NCBI GenBank assembly: GCA_934555895.1
Contig: CAKTFH010000001.1
Location: forward strand, 202,827 to 266,826
Direction: 5' to 3'
From: an uncultured Muribaculaceae bacterium
GTDB taxonomy: Bacteria; Bacteroidota; Bacteroidia; Bacteroidales; Muribaculaceae
DNA length: 64,000 nucleotides
Within the stretch, counting starts at the first letter, position 1. Each line of letters opens with the position of its first letter. The notes beneath the pieces are model-generated. The model ran no database searches. It saw only the letters and a list, made by a program, of their open reading frames with translations, and was not told where the DNA came from. The position numbers and the translations under genes are program-made. Below, one piece after another: positions 36,474-44,664 of this stretch.

Positions 36474-36495
36474 TGTCAATTTATGCAAATTGACA
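36474..36495. repeat. Perfect 9-4-9 inverted repeat between holA and the TPR/PD40 gene
   Basis: TGTCAATTT (36474-36482) and AAATTGACA (36487-36495) are perfect inverted copies separated by 4 bp. The repeat touches the end of holA (stop at 36498) and lies just upstream of a -7 element. It could be an operator. It lacks a following U-run on the minus strand, so it is a poor intrinsic terminator. Confidence 0.6.
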
Positions 36496-36497
36496 GT

Positions 36498-37541
36498 TCA
36501 GATGCGCACGCCCTTAGCGCCAAGCGGATAGAGTATATGCATCAGAAGATCGAAGAAAAGGTCGTAAGGGTCCTGACGGGAGCCATTGCCTTTGGCTTCG
36601 CACTCGAAATCGCGCAGGCGATCGAGAATTTCGATAACCTGCCATGCATTGTAGTTGCGCATCAGTGCGCTTACATCCTTCAGTTGCCAGGGAGTTGAGA
36701 AGCCGAGCTCTTTCATCAGCCCCCGCTCCGACTTGTCCTGGCAGTAAATCGCAGCCAGAGCATTGGCAAAGAGATTGAAAATCATCGACACGAGAGGCTG
36801 CACCGGATGTGCCTTCGGATTTGCGGCATAATTGGCATGGATGGCGAGCACCTTGGGAGCGTCTTTTACGGCTATGGCCTTGGTGAGCTCAAAGCTGTTG
36901 TACTCTTTCGACACCCCGATGTTACGCTCCACCGCTTCAGGAGTAATCATGGCGCCCTGAGCAAGAGTAGCGGCGAGCTTGCCCACCTCGTTGTAGAGCC
37001 GGCTGAGGTCGGTACCCACGAAATCGCAGAGCATGGTGAGCGCCTTTGGGTCGACGGTGAGGCCGCTCTCCTTGATAAAATTGCTCACCACGGTAGGCAC
37101 CTGCGCCTCACGCACCTTGGTGGCTTCGAAGTTGACACCTCCACCTGCCTTAACAGCCTTGATGAACTCGGCACCCTTGGCCTTAGCTCCACGGAAGCTC
37201 ACGCAGAGCACCGTGGTGGGGGTGGGGTGGGCGGCATAGGCTGCCAATGGTGTCAGAAACTCGGCGCCTTTGGTCTGGGCCTCCTTGAGAATCACCACCT
37301 GACGGTCGCCGAGCATAGGATAACGGCGACACACACTCTCGATGGCGCGGGCCGAGTCGACATCGGGAGCATAGAGCGTAGTGAGGTCGAAGGGACGGTC
37401 ATCTGGCGGTACCAGCCCCTCGAAAAGCTTCACGAGCTCATCGATGTAGAAACTCTCCTCGCCGTGGATAAGATACACGGGCGCCAGATGTTTTGCCCTG
37501 ATATCACGGCTCAGACTGAGAAATGTGGGTGATTCGGCCAT
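36498..37541 (-). CDS. holA: DNA polymerase III subunit delta
   Basis: The 347-residue clamp-loader subunit opens the beta clamp. It has the HolA N-terminal fold (VYLIHGEESFYIDELV at about 22-37, YPMLGDRQVVILKEAQ at about 74-89) and the C-terminal helical collar (GTDLSRLYNEVGKLA, VERNIGVSKEYNSFELTKAI, FNLFANALAAIY). Length is normal. It begins 21 bp after the GH127 gene on the same strand, an unusual pairing. Confidence 0.94.
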   Translation of the reverse strand: MAESPTFLSLSRDIRAKHLAPVYLIHGEESFYIDELVKLFEGLVPPDDRPFDLTTLYAPDVDSARAIESVCRRYPMLGDRQVVILKEAQTKGAEFLTPLAAYAAHPTPTTVLCVSFRGAKAKGAEFIKAVKAGGGVNFEATKVREAQVPTVVSNFIKESGLTVDPKALTMLCDFVGTDLSRLYNEVGKLAATLAQGAMITPEAVERNIGVSKEYNSFELTKAIAVKDAPKVLAIHANYAANPKAHPVQPLVSMIFNLFANALAAIYCQDKSERGLMKELGFSTPWQLKDVSALMRNYNAWQVIEILDRLRDFECEAKGNGSRQDPYDLFFDLLMHILYPLGAKGVRI

Positions 37542-37562
37542 AGGAAAGGCGTGATTATAAGA

Positions 37563-40001
37563 TTAGAAGTAGAAGCGGTAGTTGGGGAAGCGGTCGGGAT
37601 CGGTGGTGGTGCGCAGGGCGAAAACCGTGCCGGCCTTCTTGCCCTCGTGACCTGTGAACGAGACGGTGGCCTTTCCGTCCTTGCCAATGGCCTCGGCGGG
37701 GATTTCATAGACGGTCTCGTAGAATGTGAGCGGCACTTTGTCGAAAAGGTTTTCGGAAGCTATCTTCACTCCGTTGACGGCGACATCGAACTCATGACCC
37801 TCGTTTTCGTTGCCCCAGTAGGTTACCACGAGGTAGTTGGTCTGCCCGTCGGCTGTTTTCAAGTCGTAGGAGAACCAGTCGTCGGCCTCGCGTCCCAGAC
37901 GGGTGTGCTCCCAGGAGTTGAATCCCAAGGCGGGCGAATGTCCACCCTGGCTTACAAGTCGCGAGGTGCCGCACTGCATGTTGTGCGCAGCCTCGTCCTC
38001 GGCATAGGAGGGGCGCAGCTCATCGATGACCACACGGTTGCGGAGCGCCATCTCCTGCGGAGTATAGACCTTGAGATAAAGCGAATAACGTGTGTGGTGA
38101 GTCTTATAGTAGGGAAGGAGCGTGAGCTCTTTCTTTTTTCCGTACAGCGAGCCTGCTCCCACGGTGGTATATTCCATCGGAGTCTTTCCGGTGGGCTTTA
38201 TCCAGCTGTCGAGGTCGGCCTTGTCGGCTATGAAAGTGGGAATGTCGTTCTCCGGCACCACTCGGTTGTTGTTGCCGGAGACTTTCACACGGTCGGCGGG
38301 CATATGGTCGCTGCCGAGGATACCGGCATACACGATGGGTCCGCGGCAGATAGCGTTCATATACGGGTCGTCGGTGGCGGGTTCGAGGCGGAAGGTCTGA
38401 GGCATCTCCACCTCGATTTTATCACCTTTTTTCCACTGACGGGCGAGGGCGATGTATTCTCCCGGCTTGGCTTTCACAGGGACACGCTCGCCATTGATGC
38501 TGACGCGCACTCCACTCTCTGCCCAGCGGGGATAGCGCAGGTAGATGGGGGTGTCGTAGCTGCCGCACTCCTCTACCGTGAGGGTGGTGCGGTCGGTCTG
38601 CGGGAAGTCGGTCTGCTGCCTGAGTTTCAGGCCCTTTTCCTCCCAGTTAAGCTCGGAGGGGATGAAGAGATTCACCATCAGCACATTGCCGTTGTTGAAG
38701 TAGATGGCCTCGCCGTATTTCGAATGGTTCTCCATGCCAGTGCCTACACAGCACCACACCCCCTGAAGGTTGAAACGGTCGCTGTAGCTCTTGAAGCCGC
38801 CGGGAATGGTGCTGGTGTAGTAGGTCACGCCGCCGGTCTCGGGGTCCTGCGAGGCAAGGATGTGGTTGTAGAGTGCACGCTCGAAGTAATCCATATGACG
38901 GAGGTCGCCCTCGGCCTCAAAGGTGTTGAGCGCCACTTTCAGCATGTTGTAAGTGTTGCAGGTCTCACTCGAGGTGTATCCGAGGCGCTTGGTGGTCTCC
39001 CCGGGACGCCCGAAACGCTCATAGCAGCTGTTGCCGCCGATGCAGTTGATATGGCCGCGATAGGCCATGTCGAGGAAGTTTTCAGTGGCCTTGCGGCTCA
39101 CTTCATCGCCCGTGAGCTGGTACTGACGCGCTGTGCCCTCAAACGTGGGTGTCTGGAAATTGGCGTGACGGCCGTAGAGCACATCATGGCCGTCGGCGAT
39201 GTTGAGTATCACCTTCTGATGGTTGAAACGGCGCGAGACATCCATATAGCGCTCGTTGCCGGTCACTGCATAGAGGTCAGCGAAAACGGCGTTCATGCCG
39301 CCATGCTCTATATCGAGGTAATCGTCGAAAAGGTCGGGATTGCATGCCAGCACGAAGTCGGCAATCTGGTCGGCGTGCTCAATCCAGAGGTCGAGTGCCT
39401 TGCGGTTGCCGCAGTAGAGATAGGCGTCGCGCAGTCCGGCATGATATTTATGGATGGTATAGAATGTGTTTCCGCATGTGCCTCCCCAGGGTGCGCCCCA
39501 GTCGTCGGGACGGTTGAGAAGCAGCTCTCCGCTGAGAATTTTCTCAAAGGCATAGTGGTCGCGCCTGCCCTGCTGATGATATATGTCGCGCACCTTGCAC
39601 AGCTCGTCGATGATGTAATTTATGCGGTCGAGGAAGCGGGTGTCGCCGGTCTGGGCATACATAAGCGATATGCCCGACATATAGTGGTTGAGGTCGCCGG
39701 GACGGGTGCCCTCAGGCTGATTAGAACCGGGATAAGGGCCTTTTTCGGGGATATCCACACGTTTGCGCAGCCCGTTGAGCATGCGGTCGACATCCATGTC
39801 GAGCAGATATTGCTCGGAAACCTCCATGGCATGATGGAACGGACTTCCGGGAAGCAGGCGCACCTGCGACAGCGGGAAGGTCTTCCATACTTTCGGATGG
39901 CGGCTGATAACAACTGTGCGGTTATCTATTTCTCCCGCTTGACTCTGATTATGAGGGACCAACAACAGTCCGGCAAGAATGACTTTCAGAAATGTTTTCA
40001 T
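37563..40001 (-). CDS. GH127 family glycoside hydrolase, beta-L-arabinofuranosidase type
   Basis: The 812-residue enzyme has a signal peptide (MKTFLKVILAGLLLVPHNQSQA), so it is exported to the periplasm. The (alpha/alpha)6 barrel carries the GH127 zinc-cysteine site: Glu346 and Cys348 in SSETCNTYN, and Cys417-Cys418 in WCCVGTGMENH, one of which is the nucleophile in characterised members. HYMSGISLMYAQTGD and beta-sandwich domains follow the family pattern. It removes beta-L-arabinofuranose from plant glycoproteins or related sugars; the exact substrate is uncertain. No SusC/SusD genes adjoin it. It has a structured leader closed by a long inverted repeat. Confidence 0.93.
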   Translation of the reverse strand: MKTFLKVILAGLLLVPHNQSQAGEIDNRTVVISRHPKVWKTFPLSQVRLLPGSPFHHAMEVSEQYLLDMDVDRMLNGLRKRVDIPEKGPYPGSNQPEGTRPGDLNHYMSGISLMYAQTGDTRFLDRINYIIDELCKVRDIYHQQGRRDHYAFEKILSGELLLNRPDDWGAPWGGTCGNTFYTIHKYHAGLRDAYLYCGNRKALDLWIEHADQIADFVLACNPDLFDDYLDIEHGGMNAVFADLYAVTGNERYMDVSRRFNHQKVILNIADGHDVLYGRHANFQTPTFEGTARQYQLTGDEVSRKATENFLDMAYRGHINCIGGNSCYERFGRPGETTKRLGYTSSETCNTYNMLKVALNTFEAEGDLRHMDYFERALYNHILASQDPETGGVTYYTSTIPGGFKSYSDRFNLQGVWCCVGTGMENHSKYGEAIYFNNGNVLMVNLFIPSELNWEEKGLKLRQQTDFPQTDRTTLTVEECGSYDTPIYLRYPRWAESGVRVSINGERVPVKAKPGEYIALARQWKKGDKIEVEMPQTFRLEPATDDPYMNAICRGPIVYAGILGSDHMPADRVKVSGNNNRVVPENDIPTFIADKADLDSWIKPTGKTPMEYTTVGAGSLYGKKKELTLLPYYKTHHTRYSLYLKVYTPQEMALRNRVVIDELRPSYAEDEAAHNMQCGTSRLVSQGGHSPALGFNSWEHTRLGREADDWFSYDLKTADGQTNYLVVTYWGNENEGHEFDVAVNGVKIASENLFDKVPLTFYETVYEIPAEAIGKDGKATVSFTGHEGKKAGTVFALRTTTDPDRFPNYRFYF

Positions 40002-40017
40002 CAGATTGATTTGAGGC

Positions 40018-40203
40018 TAAGTGACTTAAAGAAATTATTTAATATATTCAGTGACTTTCTGACCAATGGTTCTTTAGTTGTCTTTCGGGCGTTTTTTCCA
40101 GAACTCGTCGGTCACGATGCCCGCATCGCTCCCTCCTCTTCCTGCAAAAAACATCCCGAAATCCTGCCTAAATAACCATTAACTAATTTCTTCAAGTCAC
40201 TTA
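40018..40203 (-). repeat. 26-bp inverted repeat enclosing the GH127 5' leader
   Basis: Arms at 40018-40043 and 40178-40203 are inverted copies with 24 of 26 matches and 134 bp between them. In the minus-strand RNA one mismatch becomes G-U. The distal arm starts 7 nt after the -7 element at 40217-40210, that is at the predicted transcription start. The proximal arm ends 17 nt before the GH127 ATG. The pair could be the closing helix of a structured leader or the ends of a MITE-like element. This accounts for most of the 40002-40415 gap. Confidence 0.8.
40074..40154 (-). other. Possible 26-codon leader ORF inside the GH127 5' leader
   Basis: An ATG at 40154 opens 26 codons, ending MFFAGRG... 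to ...KKRPKDN and TAA. It lies between the two arms of the inverted repeat. The composition is protein-like (GSDAGIVTDEFW), but the length allows chance. It may be a leader peptide, a remnant of a mobile element's protein, or nothing. Confidence 0.25.
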
Positions 40204-40209
40204 CATATG

Positions 40210-40217
40210 CAAAGTTA
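40210..40217 (-). promoter_or_regulatory. -7 element for the GH127 gene
   Basis: TAACTTTG matches TAnnTTTG. The -33 region is poor. The predicted start near 40203 gives a leader of about 200 nt. Confidence 0.55.
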
Positions 40218-40325
40218 GTGAAAATCCGACACACCGCCTTGCTTTCGCATCCAAAACTTGGCAGAATCAGCCGTCATGCATGAACAAGCTGGTGAAAGTC
40301 GGGCTAACAGCTTCTGAAAAAAGAG

Positions 40326-40357
40326 TTTGTAACAACGCAGTGGATTTCGTAACTTTG
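40326..40357 (+). promoter_or_regulatory. Promoter of the YfhO-family gene
   Basis: TTTG (40326-40329), a 20-nt spacer and TAACTTTG (40350-40357) match the consensus. The leader is about 52 nt. The 40218-40325 stretch shows nothing else. Confidence 0.75.
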
Positions 40358-40415
40358 CAGTAATAAATGGAAAACCGGCGCAAAAGCGCCATAACACCAC
40401 GACAAACCGCTATCC

Positions 40416-43046
40416 ATGAAGATATTAAAAGAAATGTGGGGAAACCTGAAAGCCGATGTGAAAAAACCTCAGTTCTACGGATTTTTCATTTCCCTGCTTG
40501 CCGCGGCAGTGCTCGCCATGGCATATTTTTATCCCGACGCATCGATGGGCAACGAGCTGCGGCAACATGACATGCAGCAGGGCGCGGCCATAGGCCATGA
40601 AGTGCAGCAATATGTGGAGGCCACAGGCGACGAGGCTCCGCGCTGGACCAACTCGCTATTCTCGGGCATGCCCACATTCCAGATTTCGCCCACCTATCCG
40701 AGCGACTCGCTGTTCTCATGGATAACCACACTCTACGGAGCAGGGCTCCCCTCTCCGTCGAATCTGCTCTTCATGATGATGGCCGGCTTCATAATCCTCA
40801 TGGCCGCCATGAAGGTGAGATGGTATTATGGCCTTATCGGCGCCATAGCATGGGGTTTCTCCACTTACTTCATCATCATCATCGGCGCGGGCCATATATG
40901 GAAATTCGTCACTCTGGCATATGTACCTCCCACGATAGCGGGCATCATACTGGCCTACCGCGGCCGCTGGCTCACCGGCGGCGCTCTCGCGGCTGTGGCT
41001 GCCATGATGCAGATACAGAGCAACCATGTGCAGATGAGCTACTATTTCCTCTTTGTGGCTCTCGGACTGGTCATCGCCTATCTCGTGCAGGCTCTCCGAA
41101 AGAAGGAGATGCACCGGTGGCTGAAAGCCACCGGAGCGCTGGCAGTGGCGGCCATACTGGCTGTGACCGCCAATCTGCCGAGCCTCTACAACACCTACGA
41201 ATACTCGAAGGAGACCATGCGCGGAGGCCATTCGGAACTCTCGGCAGCCAACGACGCCTCGCAGCAGGCCAAAACCTCGGGACTTGACCGCGACTATATA
41301 ACCCAATACAGTTACGGCCGCTCGGAAACCTTCTCACTGCTGATTCCCGACATCAAGGGAGGCGCCTCGGCCATGCCGGTAGCCGGAGGTATGAAACCCA
41401 CATCGCTTACCGACGCCAAGGGTGCCGACGAAATAATGTCGGGCCTCAACGAGATGGAGCAGGGCTATGTGACCAACTACGTGAGCCGTTATTTCGGCGA
41501 GCCCGAGGGCACTAACGGTCCGGTATATGTGGGCGCCATCATCTTCACGCTCTTCATCTTGGGGTGCCTCATAGTGCGCGGTCCAGTGAAATGGGCGCTC
41601 CTTGTGCTCACACTGCTCAGCATGGGACTGGCCCTTGGCCGCAACCTGATGTGGCTCACCGACCTGTTCATCGACTATGTGCCAATGTATTCCAAATTCC
41701 GAACGGTCGAGAGCATCCTTGTGGTGGCCGAGTTCACCATCCCGCTGCTCGCGATACTCGCCCTCCAGAAGCTGCTCACTACCCCTGTGCAGGATGTGCG
41801 CCGCCTCTACATGACGAAAATCTACATAGCTTTCGGCGCCACCGCCCTGCTGTGCGCCGCAGGCTGGCTCTTCCCGGGCATCTACGGCCCGGCAATCACC
41901 GAGGGCGACCAACAGATATCGCAGATGATAGGCTATCAGTTGCAACAGTCGGGCTATCCCCGCGAAGCACTGCAGCTCTTCTCCATCGACAATCCGGCGA
42001 TAGCGGCGGCGGTGACCGACCTGCGCCACTCGATAGTGAGCGCCGACTCGCTGCGTTCGCTTATCTTCATAGTGCTCGCCTTCGGCACACTCATGCTCTG
42101 TTTCATGGAGAAACTGAGACCCTGGGCCGGAGCCGTGCTGATGGGCCTTTTGGTATGTGTGGACCTCTTTACGGTGAACAAGCGCTACCTCAACCACGAG
42201 AGTTTCGCATCGCCCGAGGTGAGCGCCTCCGACCCCTTCCCACTGTCGGCCAACGACCGCGCCATTCTCGCCGACACAGCCATGAACTACAGGGTGATGA
42301 ACATACCCGAGTTCTACCAGGCCGCGCCCTCCTACCACCATAAGGCTATCGGAGGCTACCATGCCGCCAAACTGTCGCGCTATCAGGATATCATCGACCG
42401 CCATCTCGACAACTTCACTCGCGGCAAGGTGAGCGAGGCCGATATGAATGTGCTCAACATGCTCAACGCCAAATATATCATCACTCCCGACGGCCAGCTT
42501 GCCGACAACCCGGGAGCGCTCGGCAACGCATGGTTTGTCGACAAGGTAGCTTATGTCGACGGTCCGGATGACGAAATGGAAGCCCTTGACACCATCTCAC
42601 CGGCCACGGAAGCTGTTGCCGACCGCCGTTTCACGGCAACTCTGGGCACATTGGCACAGCCTCACGACAGCACAGCCACCATCTTTGAGACCACCTACGC
42701 CCCTCACCGCCTCACCTACTCGGCCTACACTCCGCAAGAGCGCGTGGCTGTGTTCTCCGAGGTCTACTTCCCCTGGGGATGGGAAGCCACCATCGACGGC
42801 AAACCGACCGAAATAGGCCGCGTGAACTACATACTGCGTGCACTGCGCATCCCAGCCGGCGAACATACAGTTGAATTCACCTTCCGTCCGCGCTCGGTGA
42901 CAAACACCGTAACGGCGGCACGCATAGCTGTTGCGGCCGTATATCTGCTTCTGCTGGCAGCTCTTGTGGTAAATCTTATCAGGAAAGAATCGGATAAAGA
43001 CACCGATGCAACGGAAGATGGCACCGACACCGCAACCAAACAATAA
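40416..43046 (+). CDS. YfhO-family polytopic membrane protein
   Basis: The 876-residue protein has about 12 or more transmembrane helices (for example FFISLLAAAVLAMAYFY, LLFMMMAGFIILMAAM, WALLVLTLLSMGLALG). A large extracytoplasmic loop region at about 590-840 (NYRVMNIPEFYQAAPSYHHKAIGGYHAAKL; VFSEVYFPWGWEATIDGKP) precedes a final helix and an acidic tail. These are hallmarks of YfhO/DUF6044-like proteins, linked in Firmicutes to lipoteichoic-acid glycosylation. The substrate in Bacteroidota is unknown. It is followed 8 bp later by a methyltransferase-like gene. Confidence 0.9.
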   Translation: MKILKEMWGNLKADVKKPQFYGFFISLLAAAVLAMAYFYPDASMGNELRQHDMQQGAAIGHEVQQYVEATGDEAPRWTNSLFSGMPTFQISPTYPSDSLFSWITTLYGAGLPSPSNLLFMMMAGFIILMAAMKVRWYYGLIGAIAWGFSTYFIIIIGAGHIWKFVTLAYVPPTIAGIILAYRGRWLTGGALAAVAAMMQIQSNHVQMSYYFLFVALGLVIAYLVQALRKKEMHRWLKATGALAVAAILAVTANLPSLYNTYEYSKETMRGGHSELSAANDASQQAKTSGLDRDYITQYSYGRSETFSLLIPDIKGGASAMPVAGGMKPTSLTDAKGADEIMSGLNEMEQGYVTNYVSRYFGEPEGTNGPVYVGAIIFTLFILGCLIVRGPVKWALLVLTLLSMGLALGRNLMWLTDLFIDYVPMYSKFRTVESILVVAEFTIPLLAILALQKLLTTPVQDVRRLYMTKIYIAFGATALLCAAGWLFPGIYGPAITEGDQQISQMIGYQLQQSGYPREALQLFSIDNPAIAAAVTDLRHSIVSADSLRSLIFIVLAFGTLMLCFMEKLRPWAGAVLMGLLVCVDLFTVNKRYLNHESFASPEVSASDPFPLSANDRAILADTAMNYRVMNIPEFYQAAPSYHHKAIGGYHAAKLSRYQDIIDRHLDNFTRGKVSEADMNVLNMLNAKYIITPDGQLADNPGALGNAWFVDKVAYVDGPDDEMEALDTISPATEAVADRRFTATLGTLAQPHDSTATIFETTYAPHRLTYSAYTPQERVAVFSEVYFPWGWEATIDGKPTEIGRVNYILRALRIPAGEHTVEFTFRPRSVTNTVTAARIAVAAVYLLLLAALVVNLIRKESDKDTDATEDGTDTATKQ

Positions 43047-43054
43047 ACTCTCTC

Positions 43055-43687
43055 ATGCTTAAACACCTGCATAAACTGCCCCGACGCCTGCTGAAAAGCC
43101 ACGGCTATGGAGTGCACTCGCCTTTTGCTTACCACTTCATCACGAAAGTGCTACGCGAAAAGGAGGCTGTCTACTATGCCTATCCCGAGATAGCCTCATT
43201 CTGTCCGCGGGCACGCAAAGCGGGGTTCAACGAGATTTTCGCAGGCCGTGACATGTCGGTGCCCGAGGCATGGCTGCTGTTCAGGGTGCTGTGCCATATA
43301 AACCCCGTGCACATAGTGGAGGTGGGCAACGGCCATGAGGTGACTACCGTTATTTTCAACCGTGCCGTGCCCAGGGCCACAGTGCATACTTGGCACACAG
43401 GCCGCCACCCCGACCGTCAGCTTCTCGGACAGGTGGAACCGTTTGTGCTTGTGAACCAATTCAACGACAACGAGGCCGAAATGGTCAATGAATATCTCCG
43501 CGAGGTAATCACCTCAGGCGACTCTGTCATATATCTGCGCAATCTCAAAAGCATGCCGGCCATGAAACGGATATGGGAAAAGCTGTGCGGAATCACCGAC
43601 TTCGGCATGGGATTCACCGACGGCTATACCGGCATCTTTGTGGGAAGACGGAAACTTCCCCACCAGATATACGACATATTCATCTGA
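43055..43687 (+). CDS. Methyltransferase-like conserved protein
   Basis: The 210-residue protein begins with the Bacteroidota pattern LKSHGYGVHSPFAYHFITKVL, found in a family of Rossmann-fold proteins annotated as SAM-dependent methyltransferases. The would-be SAM strand is VHIVEVGNGHEVTT (about 86-99), which lacks the usual GxGxG, so catalytic activity is doubtful. It lies between the YfhO gene and xerD with short gaps (8 and 21 bp). Confidence 0.75.
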   Translation: MLKHLHKLPRRLLKSHGYGVHSPFAYHFITKVLREKEAVYYAYPEIASFCPRARKAGFNEIFAGRDMSVPEAWLLFRVLCHINPVHIVEVGNGHEVTTVIFNRAVPRATVHTWHTGRHPDRQLLGQVEPFVLVNQFNDNEAEMVNEYLREVITSGDSVIYLRNLKSMPAMKRIWEKLCGITDFGMGFTDGYTGIFVGRRKLPHQIYDIFI

Positions 43688-43708
43688 CATCAACGACACC
43701 GTGCCCAA

Positions 43709-44623
43709 GTGAGAACTATCCCCGACATAGAGTCGCTCCTGCGCGAATACACTGCATATCTGTGTCTGCAGCGCGGCTTGTCGGCCAACACAGCGGCCGC
43801 CTATCGCCTCGATGTGATTAAGTTGACAAGTTACCTTACCGAGCGCCGCATCGCCATCAGAAGCGTCGATTATGAGGTTCTGGAAGCATTTGCCGTGACG
43901 CTTTACGATCTCGGCGTGGCCGAGACCACACGAAAACGTGTAGTGGCCGGCGTAAGATCGTTTTTTCACTTCCTGCGTATTGAAAATTTCATCGAGGAAG
44001 ACCCGTCGCTGCTGCTGGAGAGTCCCCGCCCGGGAGTGCATCTTCCCGAGGTGCTTACCCTCGACGAGATAAACAGCCTAATCAGTGCCATCGATCCTGA
44101 GACGGCCGAAGCACAGCGCAACAGGGCTATCATGGAGACCCTCTACAGTTGCGGACTGCGCGTGAGCGAGCTTGTGAATCTCACCATAGCCGGAGTAAAT
44201 TTCGACGAAGGTTTCATCCGTGTAACAGGCAAAGGCTCGAAAGAGCGGCTTGTGCCAATGTCGGATATGGCCGCCGACTGCATCCGCGCTTATCTCGAAG
44301 ACACGCGCACCCTTCTGAAGATAGAGCGGGGCGAGGAAGGGATACTGTTTCTCAACCGCCGCGGCCACCGGCTCACCCGCCAGATGATATTCACCATCAT
44401 AAGGCGCCTGGCCGACAGCGCGGGTATACGCAAGACCATATCACCGCACACCCTGCGCCACAGTTTCGCCACACATCTGCTCGAAGGGGGCGCCAATCTG
44501 CTCTGCATACAGCAGATGCTGGGCCATGAGAGCGTGGCCACGACAGAAATCTACATCCACCTCGACACATCGCGGCTACGCTCGGAGATACTGCAGCACC
44601 ATCCGCGCAACCGCCGGAGCTGA
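43709..44623 (+). CDS. xerD: Tyrosine recombinase XerD
   Basis: The 304-residue site-specific recombinase resolves chromosome dimers at dif. The SAM-like N-terminal DNA-binding domain (about 1-105) is followed by the catalytic domain with Arg151, Lys175, His247, Arg250, His273 and nucleophile Tyr282 (TEIYIH). A GTG start at 43709 is used; no in-frame ATG is suitably placed. There is no neighbouring mobile element, so it is a housekeeping recombinase rather than an integrase. No dif site was identified. Confidence 0.93.
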   Translation: MRTIPDIESLLREYTAYLCLQRGLSANTAAAYRLDVIKLTSYLTERRIAIRSVDYEVLEAFAVTLYDLGVAETTRKRVVAGVRSFFHFLRIENFIEEDPSLLLESPRPGVHLPEVLTLDEINSLISAIDPETAEAQRNRAIMETLYSCGLRVSELVNLTIAGVNFDEGFIRVTGKGSKERLVPMSDMAADCIRAYLEDTRTLLKIERGEEGILFLNRRGHRLTRQMIFTIIRRLADSAGIRKTISPHTLRHSFATHLLEGGANLLCIQQMLGHESVATTEIYIHLDTSRLRSEILQHHPRNRRS

Positions 44624-44664
44624 CAGATACCCATATTACCGATAAATCAAAAATTCATAAAGAT

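Noticed and set aside
37551..40175. Open frame of 874 codons on the plus strand
   Set aside because: It is antisense to the GH127 gene and reads His/Val/Gly-rich sequence without family features; it is a shadow of codon bias.
43709..44623. Tyrosine recombinase as an integrase of a mobile element
   Set aside because: It has XerD length and motifs, no adjacent tRNA, attachment repeats or mobile genes, and sits among housekeeping genes.
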